Positions 24,119 through 36,084 of a stretch of DNA of 39,989 nucleotides are shown here, in pieces. The translations under genes were made by a program, and so were the position numbers. The DNA is taken from NCBI GenBank assembly GCA_000708835.1, contig DF237676.1:1-39989 (forward strand). The letters are read 5' to 3'. The notes under the pieces were generated by a model. That model saw only the letters and a list, made by a program, of their open reading frames with translations. It was not told the DNA's origin and did not search any database. Origin of the DNA: Klebsormidium nitens. Taxonomy: Eukaryota > Streptophyta > Klebsormidiophyceae > Klebsormidiales > Klebsormidiaceae. The stretch's first letter is position 1; each line of letters begins with the position of its first letter.

Positions 24119-26415
24119 ATGCTCTCTGGCACCATGTATGCAATCAGGATATCTGCCATTGGCATAGGCTACATGAGTTGCTCTTTAGATTTAGGTTTAG
24201 AAATCAGAGCGATTGGTGGCTTGGTTTGTGGCGCCGCAACCTTTCGTCCTTGCGATTCGATGACTTCCTCGTCCACATTGCGGCTTGTTCACCAGGGGGG
24301 TCCTTTAGCCGCAGCCGCTGTTGCGGTCGGCTTTGGGTGCTCGGATGTTGGGTCCAAGAAGAATGCTGTGTTGCTCCACAGTCCCTCGCTGGCGGAGGCA
24401 GGGCCAGTGAGGGTCAGATTAAGCAACGAGGATCCAGGGGGGGGCAGGGAGGTGCGGTCATGGGGATGCAGGCAGGGCTTGTCCACTTCAGGCGCGGGCC
24501 CCAGCAATCACATCGGCATAGAAAGCGCATCTCAGGGGCTCAGAGGCCCTGCGCTGAACGGGGCGACCGGCCATCTTCAGCATTCGCTGCCCCTTTGGCA
24601 GAACAGGCTGCCGTCCTTCCATGATCTCAAGCCAGGGCCCATCACCCTCCCGTTTCCCAGCAGGCCTGTGCTGTCCTTTGCAAGCGGCAGCGCGGAGAGT
24701 CATGCTCCCAGGCCTGCCGTGGAGCCATGGATCTCGGACCAGAGGAGGGTTGTATCCCACCAGGAAGCATCCACGTCCGGCAGTCTCCCTGGCCTGGCAC
24801 CCGGCTCTGGCTCCCAGTCCCCCATCTTCTCCTTTCACTCCTGGCATGTCCCAGACCCCGGCAGCTTCTCGGCTGCGGACGGGGGCGTCCCGAGCGCGGG
24901 CAGCCCCCCGAAACCGCCCCTGGTGGTGGTGCTTCTGGGGTGGCTGGGGTCCAAGCAGAAGCATTTGAAGAAGTACGCGGACTGGTACACGCAGCAGGGC
25001 ATCCACTGTGTGACGTTCACCATCCCCATGGCGAGTGTACTCAGTGTGGGCAAGGGCGGCAGGGCGGAGGCGCACATCGACGAGCTGGTGGAGGAGATCA
25101 AGCACTGGGTAGTGGAGATCAACGCGGGCGCGGGCGCGGGGGAGGAGCACGCGCTCATGTTCCACACGTTCAGCAACACGGGCTGGCTCATGTACGGCGC
25201 GGTGCTGGAGAAGCTGCACAAAGAGGGCAGCCCGCTGCTGACCAAGATCCGTGGCTGTGTCGTGGACTCTGCGCCGGTGGTGGACCCAGACCCGCAGGTC
25301 AGGCGCCTAGACTCTCAATGCCAGTTGGCATATGACTGTGATGAACATGCATCACGCAGGACTGTCTGCCACGTCCGATTGACTTGCTACACTTTCGTCA
25401 ATGGGAGTACATGGAATAAGTCCAGGTCTGGTGGCGCACCGTTCACGTTCTGGTCGAAAACCTAGAACCTGTGGGTTAAGGGGCGGGGCTTGATGTCTTG
25501 TTAAGAATCAGTGAGAGGGCTGCTGAGCACTTGGGCAGCACTCAGTTTTGGTCTGCGGCTTGAAGATGACGGGGCTGAGACAGCTTTCAATGGTCAAAAC
25601 GTCGGTGTTCCGTTTCAAACATGTGGAACAAAAATGTCTCGTGGAAGTGGCGCCAGCCCTGAGCCAGCTTCCAAATCCTACTGCCGACAAATTCTGGTCC
25701 CTGTCAATGGCAAAGTCGCTCCGGTGTATCAGACTGTGTATATATCCACGTGTGTTTGGTCTCATAGATGCACAGCTTTAGACCATCTTGGTGAACCAGA
25801 CACGACAGCTGGTCCTGGTATATCTGGCCAGCTGTAGTTGTAACTTGAAAGAGGGTTTCCTTTGGGCTCATGTCGTCCAGGATTGTCCTTCAGGTGTGGG
25901 CCTCTGGCTTTGCGGCTGCCCTCTTGGGCAAGCGCAGCAGCGCCGTCCGCTACGACGACCCCGCCCCCCGCAAGCTGCCGGAGCAGCCCGCAGAGGCCCC
26001 CGAGCCCCTTCCGCGACCGCAAGCGCCCGCAAACCTGAGAGAAGCGTTCCTGCACTCGGCCCTGGAGAAGTTCTTCTCGGTGTTCCTGCAACTGCCGATC
26101 ATCCGCAAGCGCCTGGCGGAGGTGACAACCGTTCTGGCGGAGAAGCAGCCGGCCAGCCCCCAGCTGTACATCTACAGCAGCGCGGACAAGGTGATCCCCG
26201 CGCACTACGTGGAGACGTTCATTGAGGCGCAGAAGCAGCAGGGCCGCAGCGTGACGGCCAAAAACATGGAGCATTCGCCGCATGTGGACCACTTCCGCGC
26301 CAACCCCGCCGTGTACACGCAGCACCTGCGCGACTTCCTCAACAAGTGCGTGCCGCATGTGGCGGCAGCGGGGCACGCGGGACGAGGGCAGGGGACGCCA
26401 GTCGCTGAGGCGTAG
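24119..26415 (+). CDS. TMEM53/DUF829 family alpha/beta-hydrolase-like protein
   Basis: Member of the DUF829 (TMEM53-like) family, alpha/beta-hydrolase-fold proteins of mostly unknown substrate; animal TMEM53 is a nuclear-envelope protein. Two exons: 24119-25297 and 25894-26415, GT-AG, phase 0, giving 566 aa from the first ATG or 519 aa from the ATG at 24260. The domain opens with PPLVVVLLGWLGSKQKHLKKY (start near 267), then HCVTFTIP. The nucleophile-elbow region is HTFSNTGW (Ser352). The C-terminal half has LYIYSSADKVIP (Asp491) and SPHVDHFRANPAVY (His523 or His526), matching the family's S-D-H order. The first 260 residues are low-complexity, Ser/Pro/Gly-rich and longer than usual; they could include an organelle-targeting region. 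The insert PAPRKLPEQPAEAPEPLPRP in exon 2 looks like a disordered linker. Family call is firm; start codon and role are not. Confidence 0.88.
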
Positions 26416-27610
26416 CTTTAGAGTGACTATATGCATTGCTTAACCAATGTACTGACATACGGGACTGAGCAGAGTATCAATTCTTTCACCTGGTGTCTGT
26501 TACTAATCTCCATCGCGTGTTGCTGAATTCAGCAAGAAACGTTGGGCAGTACGTTGTGCCTGTTATCTACTAGATTCCTGTAAATACACGAATTGTCTAT
26601 TCTTCGGCTATCGTAGCCAATTGATGCAGATTATTGATCACTCAGTCTCGAATAACATACTGACAAGGACTTATCAACAAGTCTTAAAAGTTTTGGACTC
26701 AGCTCTGATCTTGAGTGGAGGGAGATTGACCGGTTTCTCGAGCTGCATGGTTGTTGCATGAGCGCTCCCGGAGTCCTCGATCCCAGCACTGAGGCGCCCT
26801 AAACATAGGTTTCAGCATGATGGTCACTCTCAGCCCCTCGTGACGTATGTGCATTTGCGCCAGAGTTCTACTTACAGTATGTATATTGGCATCGTTTAAG
26901 TATATATTCCATGCATGTTATGCAGATGGATGATGTCATAGGCCCGTGTTGAAAGGCGCGCGGCATTACACTGCACATTGGGTCGCACATATGCGTGCTG
27001 CACATGTCACAGTTTCAGTATATCAGCACATGTCTAGTAACCTACCTTTACTGAGACTCAGAAGCCGAGAAAGGCATGATGCAGCCGGTGGCTTACAAAC
27101 AGTCCGCAATGCCTGGACATGCGCGCACATCTAGCATGAACTAAAGACCAGAATCTCATGCACGCGCCCTTACTAAACTCGTCACTGAAAGCGACCTCGT
27201 CACTCAGTGTGGCCGAGCACAAAGATCACAGTTTGATCCAGAAATCTCGTAGCACATGTGTGATTCTCCAAAATGGGCGGCAAAATAAAAGAGCTCGACC
27301 ACCGGTGCAGCTCGTGACGGCTGCAAGCCGCACGATAGGACTTGCAACAAGGAGCAAAGCAGTTGCACAATAGGACTTAGAAATAAGGAGCAGAGCAGCC
27401 ACACAAATCTAAGCTGTACAGTAAGTGATCATACGAGCACGGTCTGTTATATCGATTTCAAATCGTGTAGCATTACAGCGTTAACAATCTCATTCCCGTG
27501 GGCTCCCACCTTCATGCGGCAAGGCCGCCCCGCATGCCGGCACGACACTTAAACTGCCGCCCACATCACCCTCCCCAATTTCTTCCCAGTGTCGTTCTCC
27601 TGGTCGGGCA
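26416..27610. other. intergenic between convergent genes, with a short imperfect tandem repeat
   Basis: 3' flanks of the DUF829 gene and the kanadaptin-like gene, which face each other. Contains two imperfect copies of a ~36-bp unit (27334-27369 and 27370-27405) that begin ATAGGACTT and share AAGGAGCA and GCAG blocks. No gene seen. Confidence 0.5.
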
Positions 27611-30600
27611 TCAGTACCCCAGCTTGTCATTCAGCGCAGTTCGTCCGTCGCCAGTTTGCCCTTGGGGGGGTTCCCACACGGGCTGCTCTGCCTGCTCCTC
27701 ATCCCCCTGCGCTGTCTCCACATCACTTATCCGCTTCTGCCCCGCTGCCCCCGCCCCCTTCCCGGTCCGTCCCTTGCCCTGACCGCCCACTTGAGCGCCT
27801 TCGTTCAGAGGAGTCTCTGCCGTCCCTCCACCCGCCACTGCCGCCGGCCCCGCCTCCCGTCTTTGCTTTCCTCGTGAATCCCCTTCCCCGGACCTCTCCG
27901 CTCCTCCCCTCGCCCCCTTGCTTCCGCCCTCCGTTGTGGCCTCCGGCGCTATACTTCCCCCAGTCTCCGATGCCCCGCCTCGTGCGCCCTCTTCTCCTAC
28001 AAGCCCGCCGTTGGCCGTGCTCTCGGGCTCTCCCTGATCGGCTGGCCCCGCCGCGCCCGCTGCCATTCCCCTGTCCGTTGGCTGACGCTCTCCCCTACTC
28101 GCTTCCTCGTCCTTCACTATCCGATGCTCCCCCTCTCGCGGCCGCACGGTCGCCCCCTTGCCCCCCGTGCTACCCGCCCCCTTGACTCCCCCGCCCCCAA
28201 GCGCCACCTTCGGAGCCTGTAGCAAGGCCCGGGGCTTCGGCTCCTCTTTCTTGGCGCTGCTCTCCTCCTCCGGTGCTGCCGCAACCTCTACTTTCACTGG
28301 CTCTTTGAAGGTCCTCCGAGGGACGCCCCCCGGGGCCCCTTTCTTGGGCACCCATCGCACGGCGGCCTCCCCGGTGGGGTCCGCTAGATGCAGCAGCCGG
28401 GCGATGCGCGCCGCCTCTGCATCCAGAAGCTCTAGCTCGCGCCGCAATTGTGCCAGCCGATCGCGCTCTGCACAACGCACGCACAACAGGATGAAATCGC
28501 GTCGCACCATAGCATATGGACAAAGGTGAAGAAGCGAAAGGGCTCGTCCTCCTTTTAATGCCCGATAGCCTGCTTCACACAACAGTTGTGATGTACTGGG
28601 CAGTCTGGTGGAGCCAGTGCAAAAGTTTGGCAACTAGACTGGATGCTCCAGCAATCGAGGGTTTAGGCCAGCCGCCGGTGCATCTTGGTCCTCGATCCCA
28701 ACGGCTGCACAACTTCGAACGACCACGGGAAAATCCTGCGGGCTAGCCCCCAAGCCGTTTCACAAGAATCAATCTGCGAAAGCGTGTACTTCACTAACGG
28801 CGAGCTCGAAGAAGCGGAGACTATCTGTGAACCGTGCAGCAACCGCGGCTCACCAATCTGCGTGGACACGTCGCTCATGAAGGCGTCCAGCGCATCGTCC
28901 TCGTCGTGCGCCCCCTTCCCGCCCGGCAGCGCAGCCTTGCGCTCCTCCTCCTGCCGGATCTCGTCCTCCAGAGTATCCCGCTCCCCCGCCAGCACGTCCC
29001 GCTTCTCCAGCAGCGTCTCCGCCGTCTCCACAACCGCAGCAGCCTCTACTGGGGCCGGGCCCCGTGCCGCCTTCTTCTTTTGGGCTCCGGCCCGGTTGTA
29101 AAACTCGTCCTCATCACTGCCGGGACAACAAGCTGCTTTAGGAGCGGAATGCACGTTGCAGACAGGCAGCGGAATGGCGACCCGTCCTTTCCAGCTGCCG
29201 TTCCAACAATTTGCGGCGCGTGAGACATCCGTGAGCACTCTCCAAAAAGCCAACAGAGACTTACAACAGATGAAGCCTACGAAGGCGGATATAAACGATT
29301 CGCTGTTTGACAACGTACTCAGTGCGCTTCCTTCTTGCAGCGTGTGTGTGCCTCGCACTAGAGCTGGAGCACTCTGGTAGAGCCAATTTCAGACGACGGC
29401 GGCCCTCTCAGAGGTTGCATCGCCCTCGGATGCGGCCCTCACAGCGGCTCAAAGTCACTTTCAAGCGACCGTCTGCTCCCCGGCGCGGCCTCACCTGTCC
29501 CCGTCCTCGTCGTCACTCCCGGGCCGCCCCCGCTTCTTGCCGGCTGCTGCGCGCGCAGGCCTGGCCCCCAGGCTCTCGCGGATGCTCTCGTTCAGCGTCT
29601 CCTCCATCGCCTCCAGCTCCTCGGTCAGCTCCTCCAGCCGTGCCTCGTTTCGCGCAATCTGCACGGAGGTCGGAACGACTTGTCAGGTGGTTACCAGAAG
29701 GCCGCCGGCTGACGTAAATGCTGGGAGCGGGTGTGCACTAGGAGTGTAGTCGGAGGGTGCTTCGGAGGGGCGTTGGAGGGGGTGCCAGCCAGGCAAGACG
29801 GCTCTGAGTGGGTAGCGCCAAGGTCAAGAGACGGAGACACGAGATAAGACCTGCCCGAGGGTAGTGTAATGGCTGGTTATCCGGCATCAAAGTCGTCGGA
29901 GTCTGAAACGCCTTGTTCACAGCAGGTAAGTACACGCAATGTCGACAGGAGGAAAGCGTGCTTAAATGCAGCACGCTTTGCTACAGTCTACGCCAAACCG
30001 TTTCACTTTATGCATCTCTGCAAAAGCCTGACTGGCCTGCCGTTTGGCAACTTGTGGCGGCGCTTCCCGCTTCGTGTGTGTGCCCCACCTGTGCCTGCTG
30101 GCCCGGAGTGAGGCCCCCCTGCGCAATCTCCTTGCTCTGGATGACGTCCATTTCCTTGCGCAGGTTGGCAATCTTGTCGCGCCGCTTGACCACCTTGTCG
30201 CGCGACTTCTCCTGGTTGCTCGTCAGCGGGCCTGTGTGCGTCTCCCACGTGATGCCCTCCACGTCCTCCTGCCACACGCACCGCAAGCACGTCAGACTAC
30301 GCAGTAAAAGGAATCAAAGCGAGCACAGGAAACGCACGGGCCTAGGAGCAGTTGTAGACGACCTGCACGAGTGGGCAACTCTCGAATCGTGCTCGAGAGC
30401 GCCACGCCTCGTTGAAAGCAAGCTCCCGTCCTCTGTCCGAGTTTCTCCAGCGCCCATTCAAAACTTGAAGCTGTCCGAGCCTAGTCTCGACCAGAGCGCA
30501 CAATGCAGTCGGTACCCTAAAAGCAACTGGCACCGGTCGGCGATTTGGCACGCAGCATGAACGAACGGCGAACATGGCTTCACCTGCTCTTCCTCGTCCT

Positions 30601-33600
30601 CTGCGTCGTCTGCCTGCCCCCACGTCACCTCGCCCAGCTTGGCGGCGCGAGCGCGCACCAGCGACTCCTCCGCCATCTTGGCCTCCTGCAACCACAGCAT
30701 ATGTCAGCGCACGAAACGGAGGCGAGAGCAGGCGGATAGGAGCATACGAGCATATGGCACTGCAGATTCTAATCCGAGCTCCTTGCCACATCCCCAAGAG
30801 TGTCCTGCACAACGCTGCAGGGGACCAAACATGGGTGCTGCAGGACAGTAGGCCCTCAGCTGTCCAACTTGATGCACCCTGACTGCCGTCCGGCATTCAG
30901 TCAATGACCCTTAGGAAGTCGCTTACCTGGGCAGCCTCGAGGCGCTTGAGCTGTTGCTTCTCTGCGCGTGAGAGGCCCTCCTCGGGCATCAGCTCGGCGG
31001 GGCCCTGGAAGACGTAAAGCCGGCTGGACTGCCCGAACTTGAGCACGTCGCCCACATGCACGGGAACGTACACACGCGCCTTCACCTGCGGCCCCAGCCA
31101 GCAGCAAGGGTCTCAGGTACAGGCATGGAGAGGCTGAGCGTGGATGGAGCGCCTGGCTTGAGTTCTCCGAATTGGAGCTCAAACCCAGACTGACTCGGCG
31201 CTACTCAGCGCTTTTCGAATCCACAAAGGCCGCCTGATGTAATTCGGATCACAGGACGAAACAGTCTGCGACCCAAGGAACGTACAACCGCAGCCGCGTG
31301 CTGGATCTGTCCAACAGATGGCCAGCCTGCTAGCATTTTTTTTGCATTTTCCAGACTCTGTTGTCAGTGGAGATTATGGGATCAAAATCAGGCTGAGGCT
31401 CGACTCTCCGGAACCAGAACCAGAATTCGAGCATGGATATACATATGATGGAGTCTCCGAACTAAGCCCGGTTGAGCTCTGCTTTGGAGGATCCGACTGG
31501 TCAGCTTTGTCTTTGCTGGCGGTGTCCTTCGGCCCCTCCCCCCGTCCCCTCACCTGCTTCTTATTGACGAAGGTCCCGTGCGTGCTGCCCAGGTCGAACA
31601 GCGCGGCCTCCCCCCCCTCCTTGAACTGCAGCACCGCGTGGTAGCGCGACACGGTGGCGTGCTCCAGCGGGAAGTCGGCGCGCTCGCTGCGCCCAAACAT
31701 GTAGGCGCCCTTGCGCGACACGTCCAGCTGCGCAAGCACCGCGCCCTCCTTGACCACTTCCAGCGCATACGGCTGCCCCGGGGGGGCGCTCCATGCCGGG
31801 ATCTCATACGGGGGCTGCCCGCTGGGGGCCTTGCTGACGCGAGGGGCGTCAGCCTTTGACGCGGGCACGGCCGGCTCTTTGTACATGGCCGCCGGGAACA
31901 AGGCCCGCAGCGCCGGCTCGAGCGTCTTCTGGGCTGCAGTGTCGGGGCCTGTCTCCGGTGCCACGTTCGAGGCCACGGGAGATGCGGCGGCGGCGCAAGC
32001 GGCATTGGCAAATGGGGTGCCTCCGGGCTCGTCCTGGTTGGGCGCCTGGCGGTCCTCCATCTCCTGCCCCACCAGCACTGCCGCAATCTCGTGCACAGAG
32101 TCCTCTTCGAAAGCCCGAGCGTCCGCCCCGCTTGCTGTGGCCACCGGCACCCCCGCTCCTCCTTGTTGCTCACCCTCCTTGAGAGCAGGCTCAGCGACCT
32201 CGCCCCCTCCTTCCCCCGCCCGCATTGTCGCTGCCTCTGCCTGTGGCCGCTGTGCCCCTGGTGCCGGAGCTCTTGCGGCGGAGGGGGGCCGCTGCTGTGG
32301 CACCTTGAACCCCCCTCCTGGCCGAGGGACCCCGCTCGGTCTCGACCCACCCGGGGGGGGCATGTCCGGCCGGCTTCGCGGGGGGCCCATCAGGCTGGCC
32401 TTGTTACTGGAGTGCTGCCGCACAACGGGATGAGCAGGCCGCGGCGACAGCGAGGCCGCCCCTCCTGGCTCCCCCGCACTTTCTGCCGCGGCACCCCGCA
32501 GCTCCCCGACCACGTTGCTGGCCACCCTTTCCAGCACCTCGCCGCCGTCCCGCGTCCGCTCCCCCTGCTGCTGAGATCCAGACAGAACACCGCTCTCCGC
32601 ACTTTGTATCGGCCGGGCGCCCTCACCATCCCCCGGCGCTCTGTTCAGCACGTTGCGGCTGCCTGGCCCCGTGCCCCTCACCCCACTGGTCGCACTGCGC
32701 ACCACCGCAGGCGGCTCCTTGAACCCGTGCGCCTTGCTGCTGCTCACTCGGTCCCCGTCCTGGCGCATCGCGCTGCCCGTGCTCTGCCCCGCCGCGAGTG
32801 CCTCCCCGCGGCTGTTCACCGCGGTCATTGCGCTGCTCACGGGGCCGGGGCTGGGGGTGCGGAAGCGGCCCACGCTGCTGGCGTCGCTCACGGCGGGGGC
32901 CTGCGCCGCTCCGATGATGCTGCTGGCGTCGCTGGCCTGCTTGGCCAGGCTGGACTCCTCGGGGGCCTCGTCTTGGCCACTGCGCGACGGGCGCGCTGTC
33001 GAGAGGCGGTCCTGGTGCAGAAAGAAGGCTTGAGTGAGGGAGCGACCAGAGAAGGGCACCTTTGCGATACTTCGATGGACAAATAGTCGTTAGTGAAGTC
33101 CTGAATGACAAGGCGTGACCCAGCGAAGGGCACAAGCAGTTTGAAATGTCCCAGCCAACCGCCCTGCTAAAGCGCCAAGATCTCGCAAAAGGTACCTAGA
33201 ATTTCCTCCAGTGAGACTCTGACAGGCAAGACTGAGGGACTGTCTCGACTCCTGTTTATATTCGGTCGCAATGTGACAATGACTGAAGGCTGCCAGCTTC
33301 CTTTGCCTAACCGCGCCTCACCTGCGCTTGCTCGTTTGTGTGCCCTGTTGACGAAGACGCGGCAGCCGCCAGCGCCAGGTCCGACGAGTTGTGCGCCACA
33401 CGGGACTCCCCAGACAGGCTCGCCTCCGCACGGCCCGGCGCCCCCTCCACTACACTGACGGGGGGCAGAGACAGCCGCTTGGGCTGGCGGGGGGGCGGGG
33501 GCAGCATAGCGCCAACTCGGTTGGGGCCCGCTTCTGGGCGCCCCCGGTGGGCAGAGCTCGACGCCCTCGATCCCTCGTGGCGCTTCTTGTCACTGGAGCT

Positions 33601-35084
33601 GCTGTCCGCCACCTCGCCGCCCGAGCTGCGCGACCCCGCGTTCTCATCGCTGCTGCTGCTGCTGGCGCCCCGTACTCCTGGCTGCACGCCCGAAGTCGCA
33701 TCCGCGTCGTCGCGGGGGGGCAGCCTTTTGCCGCGGTCGTCCTCGCTGGACGAAGAGCCGCTCCTCTGGGCCCCGTACTCGCGCTGCGATGCGCTGCTCT
33801 CCACATCACGGTTGCGCAGCGGGGCGCTCGCGAGGGGCCGACCAGGGAAGGGCCCGGAATGCCAGAAGCCAGCATCAGAGGGAGATGAGGAGCGGGGGCG
33901 CTTGAATGCAGAGGCGCCCTGGCCCTGGCCAGGGAGGGGGGGAGAGGCCGACCTGCAGACAAGAAACCCAGGAGGTTTCAACGAGGTGGCCAAAAGCCAC
34001 ACCCCCTCTCAGTTGCTTCTCCGCGGTGCATCTTTCCAGTCTTTCTTTGACAGTGTTTCTTCCAGCACTATGCTCAGATGCTTCCTCAAATGCTTCCCTG
34101 CAAGCATCTCTTCACACGGCCTTTGCTGCTAAAGAACGAAGGCAACTCACGAGCACAACTAAGATAGGACATGATGAACAAAACTGTCATTGAACCCTGA
34201 ATGCATTGCAGGAGAATGCAAGTGCTGTTGCATTGACTCAGAATGCAGCGCAGCTTGTAAGCAACTTGTGCAAGCAATCTCTCATGATTGGCGGATACCT
34301 TCTGGGAATTTTGATAGGTGAGCTCTGTCTCTGCGGAATGATGATGATGTTTTCATACGGGGGGGAAGATGACCGCGGCCGGCGCAGCGGGGAGCCTGCT
34401 TGGGGAAGAGGGGGCGAAGATGACCTGCAAACAATCAAGTGGTGCCGGAGGTTAAGAATCCGCTGCGCCTAATGCCTTTAGCTGTGCTCAAAAAGGGGGC
34501 CCCATGGGCTTGGGGCACTTGCCTACTGAGTTAAAACCTCTGTGACAATGCACAGTTGTACAAGTCATCAAGAAAATATTCAGACTTCTCTACAAGTGCA
34601 GAAGGAGGCGCGGCAGCCCTCACCTGCGGATGCTCAGCGGAGAGCCGTGGGGGGAGGCATGCCCGGGCCGGGGCGGGGGGGATATGGACCTGCGATAACT
34701 AGGAATGGGAGAGCCTTGCCCGGGCAGTGGGGGAGACCCTTCGCGGGCCCTCTTTCTTGCTCCGGCGTCTTGACTGGGCTGCCGAGGAGGGGGTGGCGGC
34801 ATGGAGCTGGAGCCTGTCCTCCCCGGACGAGGCGCAGGGGGGCCCATGTGACCGATCGAGATGCTGGTCTTGACAGGAGACGGGCAACGAGGAGGAGGGG
34901 AGGGGCTCTCCACATTTTGGTAATGGTGGAACGCAACATTTCGGGGCTGTGGCGAAGCGGCACCGCCTGAAGCGCTCAGTGGGGGAGAGGGTTTAGTCGG
35001 CGCAGAAGTATCGGCAGGTGGATCAGCGCCGAGATGAAATGAGTCGTTCAAAGGGTCGTCCTTCTTCTCGGAAGGTGTCGCCAT
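27611..35084 (-). CDS. kanadaptin-like FHA-domain protein (SLC4A1AP family)
   Basis: Homolog of kanadaptin, a nuclear FHA protein whose FHA domain reads phosphothreonine; the family is linked to RNA processing. Ten minus-strand exons: 35084-34624, 34424-34299, 33952-33322, 33011-31554, 31085-30927, 30685-30584, 30268-30089, 29658-29495, 29116-28854 and 28467-27611. All junctions are GT-AG with agreeing phases, giving 1466 aa. The FHA domain spans about 820-925: MFGRSERADFPL, then SRYHAVLQF, DLGSTHGTFVNKK and HVGDVLKFGQSSRLYVFQGP, with the conserved Gly-Arg, Ser-x-x-His and Asn residues. Downstream family blocks follow: EGITWETHTGPLTSNQEKSR, a coiled coil (ARLEELTEELEAMEETLNESI), DEDEFYNR, DDALDAFMSDVSTQIE and the C-terminal GQTGDGRTALNDKLGY. 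The N-terminal ~800 residues are Pro/Ser-rich and unlike animal members, which total about 800. The ATG at 35084 is the first in its frame. Identification is firm; extent of the N-terminus rests on splice reading. Confidence 0.9.
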
Positions 35085-35438
35085 TGCTGCATATAAGCCA
35101 CGAAGAATTGAGGAGGTGCAGGCGCTCTTTGCAAACAGCACAACAGCGGGTGCACCGTGCAGAAGATAATGCGATGCCCAGGGCCAGTGGCAGAGCCAGA
35201 GGTCGCAGGCTGCTAGCGCGCCAGGCAGATTCAACCCAAGGACTGAGATGGCATAAGCGGTGGACCAATCCAACTTTTGAATTCAGACTGTGCAAAAATG
35301 GAGATTACAATAGGCCCGCAAAAAAATAGAATAGCCTTCATATTTGAGCAGTCATAAGCAGATCGCCTTCAGCTTACGGAGGTTCTTATTGTTTTCGGTG
35401 TCGTACTGGTGCCGCCAGGGTTCGGAAGTTCTAGCCCA

Positions 35439-35480
35439 GCTGTTCCGCTTTCAACGCGGAACAGCGGAACAAAGCGGAAC
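35439..35480. repeat. GCGGAAC hairpin plus direct repeats
   Basis: Perfect inverted repeat GCTGTTCCGC (35439-35448) and GCGGAACAGC (35456-35465) with a 7-nt loop. The heptamer GCGGAAC then recurs at 35464-35470 and 35474-35480, so one inverted and three direct copies sit within 39 bases. It lies about 360 bp upstream of the kanadaptin-like ATG. Confidence 0.8.
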
Positions 35481-35489
35481 AACGTGCAG

Positions 35490-36084
35490 GGGCGTGGCAC
35501 CCTCGGCGCGCGAAGCGCCTCAGGCTCAAGTCATTCCCGCCTCAAGACATCAGGAGTCAGGGGGGCCCTTTCGCTCACCTTGCGCAGCTGGCCTGCCAGT
35601 GAGTGTCTTCAACTTGTTTCAACCAGCACGGTTGCCTGCAGCGGCAGATCACATGGAGCGCGAGCCCCACATTCGGCGGTTTCTTGAGTCCTGCGCAGCA
35701 CCGACCAGGTCCGCCACCCCCACCTGCCCCCGCCTCCAAAAGCGCGGCTTGCCGCAGACAATTGTCCAGCGCCATAAAGCTCTCGGTCGTCGGTTCTGCT
35801 GGTTCTTCTTGCCAAGAGTATATAGTATGCTCATCTGAGAAGCCTCAAGTGAAGCGTTCTTCCTTCCAAGGCCGCACAGAGAAGGTGGCAAGTCCGAGAT
35901 CGTGCTTTGGACGTATCCTTGGTGTGTCGGCGCAGCATTTGCACTGATGCATGCTTGTTAATTTACAATCGCTGTTTCTTTTGTTTTTTAGGCGTTGGGC
36001 AGGAAAAGTGACAAAGCGTCAGAAGAGGATGTGCGTCGCATCAACAGCAGATTGCGTGGTCACCCTCCTCGACGCACGTTTTGA
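35490..36084. other. coding-like block, strand and exons unresolved
   Basis: GC-rich stretch with possible plus-strand splice sites: donor CTGCCA|GTGAGT (35596-35602), acceptor TTGCCTGCAG (35633-35642), donor GGAC|GTATCC (about 35910-35920) and a strong acceptor TTTTGTTTTTTAG (35979-35991). The last is followed by an open stretch ALGRKSDKASEEDVRRINSR...RRTF with a TGA at 36082-36084. Phases do not join into one protein, and minus-strand frames are also open. I cannot choose a model. Confidence 0.25.

Noticed and set aside
24488-25335. Minus-strand 243-codon frame and alternate plus-strand frame of 202 codons
   Set aside because: Both overlap the DUF829 exon 1, whose frame carries the family motifs and splices in phase to exon 2.
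31711-33086. Long plus-strand open frames (up to 331 codons)
   Set aside because: They lie antisense to the FHA-protein exon 4, are rich in Arg/Pro/Ala as expected from GC-rich shadow frames, and lack splice or family support.
33338-34132. Plus-strand open frame of 264 codons
   Set aside because: Antisense to exon 3 of the kanadaptin-like gene; composition reflects the complement of the Ser/Pro-rich coding strand.
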